Shown here piece by piece: positions 12,094-23,200 of a stretch of 64,000 bases of DNA. The notes below the pieces were generated by a model. The model saw only the letters and a list, made by a program, of their open reading frames with translations. It did not search any database and was not told the origin of the DNA. The stretch comes from Sipunculus nudus (taxonomy: Eukaryota > Annelida > Sipuncula > Golfingiida > Sipunculidae). How positions within the stretch are numbered: position 1 is the first letter of the stretch; each line of letters begins with the position of its first letter. The DNA lies in the NCBI GenBank assembly GCA_026874595.1, contig CM049316.1:52647676-52711675 (forward strand). The letters are read 5' to 3'. The position numbers and the translations under genes were made by a program.

Positions 12094-13254
12094 GTCTTCA
12101 GTACGGATACAAAGTAAACTTCTGGGTGCTAAAAATTACATGATGAATAGAATAATAGGCAAAAAACAAGCGTTTGAAAACCTGTGGGTTTATAAATATG
12201 AATTAAGCATGAGTATGATATTACATATGTAGATACATATAACCACGCTCGTCGAACGCCTGCCAATACAGGCATATATGATGGTATAACCTCATCACCT
12301 AGCGCAGCTATATGTGCGAGATACGTTAAAGGAATGGCGCCTGTCACTGATAATCGGTCGACATCGGCGTAACCTCGCACACGGACCGCGTCAATGGGAC
12401 ACTTCTCACACAATCAAAATAACGTTACCACCAATAAATCAAACCCTTCCCTTCTCAATAGATAAAAAAAGAGCTGATACAATCAGACGCCTCTTTTGAA
12501 ATCACAAAACCTACCACGCAGCATCCCATCGCCCCAGACTCCTCTGTATGTTATACTGCGGAAGTGCTGCAGCCAACAATGGTATCATGGCGGTTATCAA
12601 TACTTACCATAAAACAAATGGGACTTTTTCCTAAATGATCTCATTTGTATTCCACACTTCTTTCAAAGATAAATAATGTTCTGCATTGTATATATATTAA
12701 AACCCCTTTTATACTGCCTCAGGTTGTTATATGCATTAGTTGCCTGATCTGTAGCGATAGTTGATGTATAATTAGTTCCTACACAGCACAGCATTTGTTA
12801 AGCTAACAAATGCAAACGGCAGATATGGGACCATGGGGTTAAAAAGATACATATAAATATGGGAAATCGATAAAAACATGATACCATAATGGCACCTCTA
12901 TATTCCTGTTATCTACAAGGGAACAGATGAATTATCTGATAGTGCAACACGTGTTATGAAAAAAAATGTGAATGTACGATGAATAAAAATAATAAATAAC
13001 ACTAAATGTCTGATTCATTAAAACTTCCAGAAATCTGTGCATATATCGGTATATGTACATGTGTTCAGGCAGAAATATATGAACTCGAGCTCTCTCTTGA
13101 TTGGACGCTCTCTCTAGCTGCCATGCAGATACAAGTAAGCACGTCAGACACATGGATGATAAAACGTAAAGAGAGCTTTACCTTACATGCATACATTCAG
13201 AACAACTAAAAAATACAATCAGATAATTATAATTATATATTAATGAATATATAA
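12091..13254. other. Anonymous AT-rich DNA
   Basis: No gene is recognised. The short frames at 12129-12413 (minus) and 12314-12499 (plus) overlap each other and have no known motif. Confidence 0.55.
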
Positions 13255-13971
13255 TGTTACGGAACCTAATAACAACTGATCACGTAATCATGATCAGCAC
13301 AAATTGTGTTACGGAGATAAAAAATCAGATCCCGCAACACTAGGCAGCGTGAAATGTCTAGGGGAATGAATAAAGAAGTCAGTGGTTTTTTTTTGTTTAC
13401 ATATAATTTTAATTTATTCTTAGAACAATCCTAACATTACAATACACTAAATCAATACAATTACACAGTATAACAATAAAAATGTACAGTACCAGAGTGT
13501 CCGGATCCTAGGCTTTGATTTCTGGATACCACCACTGTCACAGCTCAACAAGAGTCCTTTAACATAATCTGTTGTAATCCAAAAGTGCAGTTCTGGTAAT
13601 AATCCCAAAGGCAAACTGAAGACAATTCATATACAGTCTGTTACAAAGTCCGAAGAATATCTTTAAGTTCTGCAATTATCGGTAAGGTCCCAAAACTGAC
13701 GAGAAAGTAACACTCTTAGTGCTCGGTGGTATTTTCCTTTCTGCCGGCTCTAAACACAGCCCCTAATTTATAGCTTCTCACACGCACATGAACAGACCCG
13801 AAACATCTAGAACAAAAAAGAACGCTGTGTCTCTACGCTTCAGACCCCAGACGCGAGCCAGCGCCCAACAAGCGAGGTTCCCATAGCAACGAACTATGCC
13901 TGCGCTACACGAATCAGAATGTCAACAGACACTTGTAACACTACTGCGCACAACAAAACAGACGCCTGTAA

Positions 13972-13973
<2 letters not shown>
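13255..13973 (-). mobile_element. Probable solo LTR of a retrotransposon
   Basis: Read on the minus strand, a GC-richer promoter-like block is followed by a TATA box (TATAAATT, 13765-13772) and, about 350 nt downstream, a polyadenylation signal (AATAAA at 13413-13418) with T/GT-rich sequence. This is the U3-R-U5 order. The ends carry the LTR-type inverted termini TGTTAC...GTAACA. Two TGTTACGGA motifs (13255 and 13307) and two possible outer ends (13940 and about 13973) make the exact borders uncertain, and I cannot identify a clean target duplication. No gag/pol frame lies next to it, so it would be a solo LTR, perhaps Ty3/Gypsy-like. Confidence 0.55.

Positions 13974-14023
<50 letters not shown>
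13974..14023. repeat. (TA)n microsatellite
   Basis: About 24 TA dinucleotides directly abut one end of the probable LTR. Tyr-Ile open frames across it on both strands are artefacts. Confidence 0.95.
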
Positions 14024-14028
<5 letters not shown>

Positions 14029-15443
14029 ATGAAGTTCATATATTTCATTTGAATATCCAACTGATGCATCTGAAAGGACCCTTTGATTCATATTTAGATA
14101 TATATGAGTGCAGTCTTGTTGCTTTCCTAGTTTAAACATGTATTGATTTCATGCAATAAGAAAGATAACGGTGTGAGCTATAACACTTACTCTCCAAACA
14201 TAAAAAGATTTTACATCCTATATGTAAACGTCAACTTATCCTTAATTACATACAAACTAACTGCATGTACAAATTGGTAACATTCAAATACACCTGCTCT
14301 TGTTATAACATATATATACAGAACATTGACAGAACTAAACATATGTGCTTAGATGACTACTCAAAAAGAGTTCAGATATGATTACTCAAACATTTTATCT
14401 GAGATTAATTGTTATTATAAAAAGCTACAACGCTCACCAGACGATGTTGAGGTCATATAAAAATAATTAAACATGAATTGACACTATAACTATGCTTGAT
14501 AAAATATAAGTATCGAAGGCTGGAAGACATTGCCAAGTGTTAGATAGTCCGCATGGGGCAGCCTGCATGTGCTGTATACGGAATCCAGCTCTAGCACGAG
14601 TCACTTCAGGGGAACTAACCTGTTAGCATTCAAAGTAAAGCTGGTCGGCTATTGAACGTTAAACCAAAAATATAGACATATCACCGTAAGACACATAAAG
14701 GGCTCAGACTCGAGCCATTAGAAGCCTTCTGCCACCCTGGGAACTATCTAAGACTTCTGTCATCGAGTTGGAAATTGTTGTGTTTGCTCACATCTCGAGT
14801 GTTTTGCGAGGTTTGATGGGGCAGTGGATATAAGCTTTGATCTTTGTAGGGGGCCGCTTACTCGTGACAGGGCAAGCTACTAGTTATCCCGGTCCTACCT
14901 GACCAGGGTTCAGTAATCAGTGTAGGTAAACTTATCTGTCGTATCTCTTCCTTCAATACTTAGCGCTTGGCCAGTTCCCTTGTATTTCCGCTCTTGTAAC
15001 CAGCGTCATTCACTTAGTTCGGGCCTAAGCAATGATCCTTTGGATAAAAATATTGACCAGTACAACCTGTTTTGAAATTTTAAAGACGGACCCTCCAGTA
15101 TCAATGACGTGTACCTCTTTGATCAGGGGAGACACTGCAGTACATAAATTATTACTTTTTTCTTTTTTTTTTGCTGATAACTATCGACTATCGATGTTGG
15201 GTTCTCTGATCGGTGACAAAGAAATGCATGTCCGTATACAACTTGAAATCTTCCAACGAGGTTAAACAGGTGCATACGGTAAAAGTTTCAAGAGTAACCA
15301 TCTGTTTTATGGAAAAGTTTGAGATAAACTGTCTTGAGAAACTTTCTGAAAACTATTAACTACACAATTTTTTTGGGATATATTATTACATGAAACTTAA
15401 GTTATACAGAGAACACGTTCCCGGCTCATGCCATGAGTGTATA
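14024..15443. other. Anonymous DNA
   Basis: No gene or known repeat is recognised. 14690-15030 is GC-richer than its surroundings. The frame at 15032-15265 crosses a T-rich tract and carries no motif I know. Confidence 0.55.
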
Positions 15444-15445
15444 TA

Positions 15446-15908
15446 CTGTGGTTTACTTTTTTGTTCGCGAGGGTTTTATTTTCGCGATATTCGCGAATCG
15501 GATTTAATCGCGAATATGAAACCCTCGGGAATAAGCTGCCCTTTTATCGAGGACGAACAAGAGGATATGATGCATCTGCAGATTCTGCACAAATGAATTT
15601 GTTATCACACCTCTGAAAACAAGGTTTGTAAATCAACAACATCATCTGTGGATGGGATCGCATCCTTCTCATACAAACACGTAATGATAAGTGTCAAAAC
15701 ATTGATTATGAGACAGGTTATAATACAATGACTATAACTGTAATGAGTTAGGTATTGTGGGATTTATTTTTATTTTATAATAAATGTAAATATTATTGTA
15801 CTTCGATTTCATAGATTCTGGCGCAATCGCGAAAATGAAACCCTCGCAAAACATTCAAAATTTAGAAATCGCGAAATTTCAGCCTCGCGAATATGAAGCC
15901 AACCACAG
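15446..15908. mobile_element. CTGTGG-ended TA-target DNA element, copy 1
   Basis: The ends read CTGTGGTT and AACCACAG, each flanked by TA (15444-15445 and 15909-15910). The inverted similarity continues inward for about 25 bp with mismatches, up to CGCGAGG. Both ends contain several copies of a TCGCGA/TTCGCGA motif, for example 'ATTCGCGAATCGG' on the left and 'AAATCGCGAAATTT' on the right. These are likely transposase-binding sites. Length is 463 bp with no transposase frame. The copy at 53501-53945 and a fragment at 37745-37815 belong to the same family. Best guess is a non-autonomous Tc1/mariner-class (pogo-like) element. Confidence 0.8.
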
Positions 15909-15910
15909 TA

Positions 15911-16080
15911 TATGATTAATACACTGTCCACGGGACATACTTTTGCTGATGGGACTTAATGTCGTTAGAAAAGCAAATGCCTAGAAATGTACATAAAACA
16001 AATTAAAGTTTGATATAAATCATGTTTACCATAACAAAATCTGAAATATATTAGCCAAAACTGTATTCGATTCCCAACAT
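15911..16080. other. Anonymous DNA
   Basis: Short AT-rich spacer; nothing recognised. Confidence 0.6.
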
Positions 16081-16143
<63 letters not shown>

Positions 16144-16152
16144 ATATATATA
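16081..16152. repeat. (CA)n(TA)n microsatellite
   Basis: About six CA repeats followed by a long TA run with one phase break near 16132. Confidence 0.95.
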
Positions 16153-16776
16153 CTCATCAGGGCACACCTTTAAGGTACACCCGGCTTCAAGCTGGGAGAA
16201 ATGTGAGCCTTTATCATTAATCACGCTGCATGCAAAAGTGTAATTTCGGTGCACGTACCACAAGACAGATGAGACTTGGGAATCATCTCGTCTGTCAACA
16301 ACATGAAGCCAACACTAAGAAAATCCATGGATCCATTTAATAGTTCATCATGCAAAGTCTATAGCCGACAGGCTTGCTGGGAACTGCTTGCGGTGAAGCT
16401 TTCCCCCGGTCAGAGTGGGCCTATTAGTTTCAATCCAGTCTGAGGTAAAGGACGCGGGCATGGCCGGGGTGTTGGTCAAGTTTTGTAGGTCGCTGGGTGA
16501 AAAGTTTAAATACATGCACGAGGTTATCCGAATGAAATTCCATCACCTGCCGTCACCTTAAACACAAATACATGCACGCTCAAATAAATCAGATATCTTT
16601 CTGAGTTCTTCTCCACGAAATGATCAAAATTGTTTCCTTCATAAAACTCATTCATCAGGGATTACATATGCATTTATGAACAGGTTTTTGACAGAAGATT
16701 TTGTGTTTGTTTTTAAGTAAACTGTAAGTAAACTTAGCTTGAAAAGAACAGATAAACATTTGTTTATGATTATATA
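16153..16776. other. Anonymous DNA
   Basis: No gene or repeat is recognised between the microsatellite and the long-TIR element. Confidence 0.6.
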
Positions 16777-17019
16777 TGTTGGAGCCCGTTTGCGGATCTG
16801 GCCCATCTGCCGATGGGCTTAGCCCATATTAGGATCCGTTATTGGGCTGCCTATCTGCAGATGGGCAGCCTAATAACGGATTTGAAACCATGCACTTTCT
16901 GGCCCATCTGCAGATGGGCTTGGCCCAATAACCAATTTTAGTTTTTGTTAGTAATAAGTTATTATGTTATTATCTTGATGACTTTTGTACTTAGACAAAC
17001 ATTTCTCAGAACTTAAATG
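16777..17019 (+). repeat. Left terminal inverted repeat of long-TIR element
   Basis: About 243 bp. It contains three CCCATCTGC-type palindromic segments (about 16803-16920), then an AT-rich part that pairs base for base with the right arm as far as CAGAACTTAAATG. Confidence 0.9.
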
Positions 17020-17022
17020 TGT

Positions 17023-17529
17023 TAATTGAAACATAAATCACTATCACAGCCTTACATCAATAATTTTATCATCCAAATTACTAAGATGTGCATAGAAAAC
17101 TACATAGATTTTCATGCAGTGTTACAATACCCTATTAAATAACTTTTTACACACCATTCATAATTAGTCTACATTGCATTCGTGTGATGTTAAGAGTTTA
17201 ATGAGGTTCACTTTTTACCAAAGAGTAATTACAGCTGTTGCGAAAAAATCTCATTTACATTACCACACAGATGCGACTTACACGGTACATACAAATTACT
17301 AAAGAGAAATTATATGTGGTACAAATCAGTTTCTCATATTCATTTTTAATATCCACATATATTAAGGTTACCACATACATTTTGACAATTGAATAGTGTA
17401 ATATATGTAGCAAACACTCTCTCATGAGTCATTTGATCTCAGAGTCAATCACAATCATGCACTTTCACCACAATAACACATCTTGATACAGTTTCTTTTG
17501 GAGAAGTGTCTTATTGATAAGCTCTCTAC
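17023..17529. other. Non-coding interior of long-TIR element, left part
   Basis: AT-rich. It lies downstream of the protease stop on the minus strand, so it may be a 3' untranslated region. No motif is seen. The corresponding gap on the other side (17704-18385) is also AT-rich and unrecognised. Confidence 0.5.
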
Positions 17530-17703
17530 TTAGCATTCGTATAGAATTGTTGGCGTCCTGGTGATGAGAGCAGCAGGGAAGTCGGACAATACTCCTTTTT
17601 TCAGGTTATCACAGAGATGATGCCGAGGTTAAATGTAGTTTTGGCTGCAGGGGTCATTGCCGGAGAGTAGTGTCTTTGCAAAGGCCAGGGCAAAAACGCC
17701 ACA
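17530..17703 (-). pseudogene. Broken Ulp1-like (C48) cysteine protease, C-terminal end
   Basis: On the minus strand from 17703 the frame reads CGVFALAFAKTLLSGNDP, then CSQNYI, a TAA stop, then PRHHLCDNLKKGVLSDFP and a final stop (TAA) near 17530. In the Ulp1/SENP clan the catalytic Cys lies in a (D/S)CGxFxxxFAxxL block. In the transposon-associated branch this block is followed by GxDP, a (M)RxHLxxCL-type helix and FP. All of these are visible, including the catalytic Cys-Gly. The internal TAA, the Phe in place of the usual Asp before Cys, and the absence of the His/Asp part of the domain show the copy is dead. Such enzymes cut SUMO/ubiquitin-like modifiers from proteins. Identification is from the motif only. 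Confidence 0.7.
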
Positions 17704-18385
17704 AAATAAATTTAAACAAAACGATAGGGTTATGTTTTACATATCTTTCACAGTAACATAGTAAAGTTTATTTTATTTTTAATATATAACAATTTATTAG
17801 ATACAACTGATAAATAAATAGATCTCTGAAACAAGCAATCATCACGATGTTTAATATATAAATATGTTTTAATATATAAAATATAGATATAAATATAAAA
17901 TTTAAATTGTGACAAGTCTCCTTATAAACCATTTTGGATAAAAATAATTATACTTTATACTCAGAAGATAAATAATGAAGAGATAAAATTTATACGATAG
18001 AACTACCAAAATTCGTAGTTAATACTTGCATATTAATAATTTCGGTCTGTGTGGGATACTGTTATCGAATAAAAATTTAGCTCAACTTACTAGGAACTAT
18101 TCCAAACTTAGGACAATAAACATATATGTACAATAAATCTATATTATATAAATTGAATAAATTATGATAATACGGTGGTTTAAATGGTACACTATTTTGA
18201 TAGGGCTGTACCTTTTTTGTCTAAAAGGCCATATACTATTTCATGTCATATAACCGAGTGTACTTTCATTGGTACGTATACAGGCGGTGGCGGAGGCATG
18301 TGCTCTGTGAGTGCTTTCTAGTTAACTTGGTTGTCACGAACACTATAATAACACTTAAGGGTAAACGCATTTAGGTATGACCAAT

Positions 18386-18613
18386 TCACCAACTTAATAT
18401 CGGATACACCTTACATGATAAATGAAGCACTATAACATGGGCAAAGGTCTTTCGATATCCTGCATGGTCAACCTCCCTCTCGCGGATGTTCTTGGCGACG
18501 TAAAACAGACTATCAATAGGGACTACCCGTAAACATTTGCTGACCTCTTCTCCGAGCTTGGCTTCAGAGGGAATAACAAATGTGTTGGACACCCCAAGAG
18601 CAGGCAAATCCAT
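18386..18613 (-). CDS. 75-codon N-terminal ORF of the long-TIR transposon
   Basis: It starts at an ATG overlapping the inner end of the right TIR and runs 75 codons (begins MDLPALGVSN; contains EEVSKCLRVVPIDSLFYVAK at about residues 22-41). It looks like a globular mixed sequence rather than AT-rich noise and points toward the protease remnant. I do not recognise a domain. It is probably the first exon or the truncated 5' end of the transposon's protein. No transposase motif is visible. A chance frame cannot be excluded. Confidence 0.4.
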   Translation of the reverse strand: MDLPALGVSNTFVIPSEAKLGEEVSKCLRVVPIDSLFYVAKNIREREVDHAGYRKTFAHVIVLHLSCKVYPILSW

Positions 18614-18838
18614 TTAAGTTCTGAGAAATGTTTGTCTGAGTACAAAAATCATCAAGATAACAAAAAAATAACGTAAATCTAACCAAAACTAAAATCGGTT
18701 ATTGGGCCAAGCCCATCTGTAGACGGGCCAGAAAGTGCATGGTATCAAAGCCATCTGCAGATGGGCAGCCCAATAACGGATCCTTATATGGGCGAAGCCC
18801 ATCGGCAGATGGGCCAGATCCGCAGACAGGCTCCAACA
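18611..18838 (-). repeat. Right terminal inverted repeat of long-TIR element
   Basis: About 228 bp, inverted relative to 16777-17019. It ends in CTCCAACA before TATA. Differences from the left arm are substitutions and a few indels, so the two ends have diverged since insertion. Confidence 0.9.
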
Positions 18839-18886
18839 TATACACTTGCATAAACTACATGCAGAACCTCATGGTTCACATACATG

Positions 18887-19278
18887 CAGTGGCGGATCCG
18901 AGGGGTGCGCCCGCGCCCCCAGTTGAGCTGTAAAATCTCACATTTTATCCTTTTCTTTTCCCATTATTCGTGATCATTTTCATTTTTACCGATTTATTTT
19001 TTTATTCCATAGCAATAAGATCATGAAGTTATCCACAGTTCTAATTCATAAATTGAGGATATTAATCCAAATATTTCTACAATGAGGGAGAGGGAGTCTT
19101 TCTGTTATTACACTATCTTTCCGCCCGTCTTTCCACTGTAAACCGGGGTAAACCCCCACCCCCTATACCCTCCCGCATATACATATAAATTAACTTATAG
19201 AAAATCATGGCTCTACATGTTATTCATTGGCGACCAAATCAAATATTGTAAAAACAATATATATACATATATATAGAA

Positions 19279-19328
<50 letters not shown>

Positions 19329-19470
19329 AAGTATAATTATACATTATACATGCACACTTTATTAATATATAAATATAAAATTAACAGAACCAAAAATTAA
19401 AGAAATTAATTTTTATATTATTCATCAACCGCTTAGCGCCCCCTGTTCTCGAATTTCTGATCCGCCACTG
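18887..19470. mobile_element. hAT-like MITE
   Basis: Perfect 12-bp terminal inverted repeats CAGTGGCGGATC...GATCCGCCACTG. The direct repeat TACATG lies on both sides (18881-18886 and 19471-19476). The subterminal regions are C- or G-rich (GCGCCCCC on the left; its complement near 19437 on the right). CAGTGGCGGATC ends are typical of hAT elements, although hAT normally makes 8-bp duplications and I see six matching bases. Length is 584 bp. It is non-coding and contains a (TA)n tract (19259-19324). Confidence 0.8.
19259..19324. repeat. (TA)n microsatellite inside hAT-like MITE
   Basis: TATA tracts interrupted once by GAAATACA, within the hAT-like element. Confidence 0.95.
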
Positions 19471-19530
19471 TACATGGGTCATTTTATACACATATCTCAA
19501 AGACTTCCTGTGTTTCTAGTTTTAAAGCGT

Positions 19531-20222
19531 ACCTATGCTGAGACTGGCTCAAGTTGTAAAGCTGAGACTGGCTAGTGTTGAATAGCTGAGACTAGCTCAA
19601 GTTTTAAAGCTGTGACTAGCTCAAGTTTTAATGCTGAAACTGACTCAAGTTGTAATGCTGAGACTGGCTTGAGTTGTAATGGTGAGACTGACTCAAGTTG
19701 TAATGGTGAGACTGACGCAAGTTGTAATGCTGAGACTGACGCAAGTTGTTATGCTGAGACTGGCTCAGGTTGTAATGCTGAGACTGAATCAAGTTGTAAT
19801 GCTAAAACTGGCTTAATTTGTAATGCTGAGACTGGCTCGAATTGTAATGCTGAGACTGACGCAAGTTGTAATGCTGAGACTGGCTCAAGTTGTAAAGCTA
19901 GACTGGCTCAAGCTATGACCTGAGAATGGCTCAAGTTGTAATGCTGAGACTGGCTCAAGTTGTAATGCTGAGACTGATGCAAGTTTTAATGCTGGGACTA
20001 GCTCAAGTTGTAATGCTGAGACTGGCTCAAGTTGTAATGCTGAGACTGATACAAGTTGTAATGCTGGGACTAGCTCAAGTTTTAAAGCTAAGACTGGCTC
20101 CAGTTGTAATGCTGGGACTGGCTCAAGTTGTAATGCTGGGACTGGCTCAAGTTGTAATGCTGGGACTGGCTCAAGTTGTAATGCTGGGACTGGCTAAAGC
20201 TATCACCTGAGACTGGCTAAAG
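19531..20222. repeat. 24-bp minisatellite, about 28 copies
   Basis: The unit is GCTGAGACTGGCTCAAGT followed by TGTAAT. Because 24 is a multiple of three, two long frames stay open (19612-19923, repeating CNAETGSS; 19926-20210, repeating VVMLRLAQ) until unit-length changes near 19900-19925. Four almost identical GCTGGGACT units sit together at the 3' end (about 20108-20200), a sign of recent local expansion. There is no start context, signal peptide or flanking coding sequence, so I treat it as a satellite. Confidence 0.93.
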
Positions 20223-23200
20223 ATGTGACCCGAGTAGAGCAGAAGGTTACGATATTGCATGTCTTTAAACAACGGAGATGACAAACGGCTAATGCTTTGG
20301 CAAATACCTTCTTAACGTAAGAATAATATTATAATAAGTACTTAGTTAAAGATATGTCATATCACGGTTAGTACCTTTACCTATTTACAATAAAGATTAC
20401 ACCAGTAATAATAAAATGCGAAAGTCACTCTGAACAACACTTAAGGTATGTCTCATGACAATGTGTAAAGCACTCTTTCATGTTTTATTAATATTAGACC
20501 AATTTAGTTTCATCCCAGATACGACAGATTGCCCTTCAATATAATGAAGACTGGCTAAGCTATTTTAATATTAATAGATATTACAACAACACACCCGTGA
20601 CAGGTGAAAATTTTGTTAAATAGGACATAGGAATAATATGCCTAAACCTAATTTGTGAATTAATAAGCAATGGATAAGGCAAGAGATAAAGTTTACCTTT
20701 ATTTAAAACCCCACTTATCACATTTTCATAACCGAATCAATTTGTGTTTGCTGATGCTGTAGGAAACCAGTGGAGGGCCTCTGTCTTTATTTCAGAGCAA
20801 CAAACTGCTTTCTGTCTTCATACACAGTCATATGTCCCGATAGATGTCGTTGCAATAGCCCCTTCGAAAAACATTTGAAATATCTGTGGATTTATAGAAA
20901 TAAGGAAGGAACCTGCCCCCCCCCCTCCCAGGACACACTTTGCATCATTCCCGACAATGCAAAGCCAAAACGTGCATACCCGAGGCGTGACCACAGAGGA
21001 GTTCCGTGACAAAGGTCGTGTGTCACCACCGTCAATTATAATATAGATTTTACAATGGATAATGCTCTGAGACCCCTTGATATATGTACATATTGTAAAC
21101 CATGAGAATGTGTGAATATGGAAGTTTGGGATTTCATAAACTACATGTATTTGATTTTTAAATATTTCAGGTATTTGACTACAAATCATTTATTCTAGCA
21201 GTATTAGCAGTAAAATTGAAAAGCAGACACAGAATACCTCCGGGCATCATGTTAAAATATCAGTTGAAACCCCAGAATTATGTACGCATTTATGATTTTA
21301 TATGGTATTGAAACTTGTAAATTACATGAATAAAGTTTTATATATTTTCACCAATAAAAGCTTTCCTGTTAAACATTTAGGTAACGATTGAAAACATTAT
21401 TCTTTATAGCATGCCTTTGCCGCTCCCTATATTGATATGTTTTTGACCCTTAATAGCTGAGATATGTTGATTTGCTTTTAAATATGTAAAACAATATCAA
21501 TGCAACATCGACAGTTTGGAATTTTAATTCTCACCTGAGCTCACAGGGACATTGGTTTTTAAACATAATACAATGTATGGATAACCAAAACATCATAACG
21601 GTTGGGTGTCGAGCTCCTTTAACCTTCCTGTTTGTAGGGGGCATACTTAAATTTAAACGGACCCTCCAATAGTGTTTTGATAAAAACTAATCATAATCAA
21701 ATAATCAAATATCCTGATACGGAATGTAAATCAAGCTACACCCTAAAATCCCTTGAAAAAGACCACTTGCACGCCGGCAGTGGCCGTGCAAAATCTGGCC
21801 CTTGAGTGCGCTGTAACTGCATGACCACTTTCACTGGGCAAACACTCAAACTGGCTTATGCAAAAGCGTAAACCCTCTCCTTAAGGACTGTGTGTCGTGC
21901 AACAATATTTAATGTTTAACACTCCGCATGCAAACTGTGACACCTTAATGGTGTGGTACCACCTCTCTGTGGTCAAATGTTGACCAGGCTGTTCCCGTGT
22001 ATCACTTACCGGCTTAATGGTCCGCCCTCCCCCGCCACGGATGACAAGTAATGTTCTTTCACGCTCCACCAGGCTCACGGCGTGTCCAGCAATCCCATCA
22101 CTCGATAAACTGACATGCTCCATCTGAACTAATACCTTTGTGACATACTATTTTTCCATAGGAATGTTTTACAGATATACTTCGAAATATAGGATTAGAT
22201 ATTTTGTCTACGGTTGAGAACCTGCCCTGCACGATCTGCAGAGCCACTCCTGTAATATCAGTGATTCAGTCCTAATCAAGCAATATACACAAGTAATAAT
22301 AATAATTAAAAAAAAAAAAAACAACAACAACAAATAACTGCTGGTTCAAAATAATATATAAGGCATTTTTTCCAAGGTCAGTTAACCCTATAATGGCCTT
22401 CCTTTAGATCTGATACACTAAAATGCAGCTTTAAATGTATAAACATTTGCTTCATTTTTTTGCTATATGATTTTATTTAAATATATTGCCTAAAGGTGGA
22501 ATCATTATTAGTTATCATATCATGAACGGGGTATCAACACATCAGCTAAGACAAGAAGCATTCACTAAGACCGTCAGGTGAGGAGAGCTAATGAAAGAAT
22601 AATATATTTGAATAAAAACCGGTTAACTTTTATAAAAACTCATGTGACTTCACATTATCAGACTTTTAACTCTCACACAATGAATGTATTACATTAAAAA
22701 CAACAACAAGCTAACTCTAAACTCTCACTGTGATCCTTAGGTTTGTCCTGATATGTAAAAAGAAAACAAGATCAAGATATTCTTTATTTATACCTTCGTG
22801 GGGAAGGATGTTAAGGGTCCTGGCTGCTAAGGACGTTCATTAGCAAATTTCATTTCGCTTTTTCTTCACCTTGTCTTTAGTTCAATATGTGGTGTTCAGA
22901 TGTCAAACAGCAGCGACATATTGATGTGCCGGTACGGTATACATGTCAGAAACAAGATCCATCGTAAAGCTTAACATTAGCCATCTTCTCCATACCGAAG
23001 CAATACGTCGATTAAGTTCCTGAATAAATCTGTATTGTTGGTTAAACATAATAAATCCCCAAGTTAAGCTTTATCCAAGGCCTGATAAACACTTATGATC
23101 AAAGGCACCACCAGTCAGCTTACACGTTATTTCCAATCCTCTACCATAATTCCAAAATGTGCTCTTATGCATGGTTATAAAACGTCCTTCGGATATAAGT

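Larger units (their letters stand above)
16777..18838 (-). mobile_element. 2.06-kb transposon with ~240-bp TIRs and Ulp1-like gene
   Basis: The left arm (16777-17019) and the right arm (18611-18838) are inverted copies that match along nearly their whole length with small indels. They begin TGTTGGAGCC and carry repeated internal palindromes of the type CCCATCTGCAGATGGG. The element is flanked by TATA on both sides (TA or TATA target). The interior is coded on the minus strand. A start codon at 18613-18611 sits exactly at the inner edge of the right arm, and a broken Ulp1/C48 protease end lies at 17530-17703. About 680 bp of AT-rich sequence between them has no recognisable coding, so the copy is internally deleted or its introns and coding sequence have decayed. 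SUMO-protease-like genes are known as passengers in some MULE and KDZ-type transposons; which superfamily this belongs to is not visible here. Confidence 0.85.
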
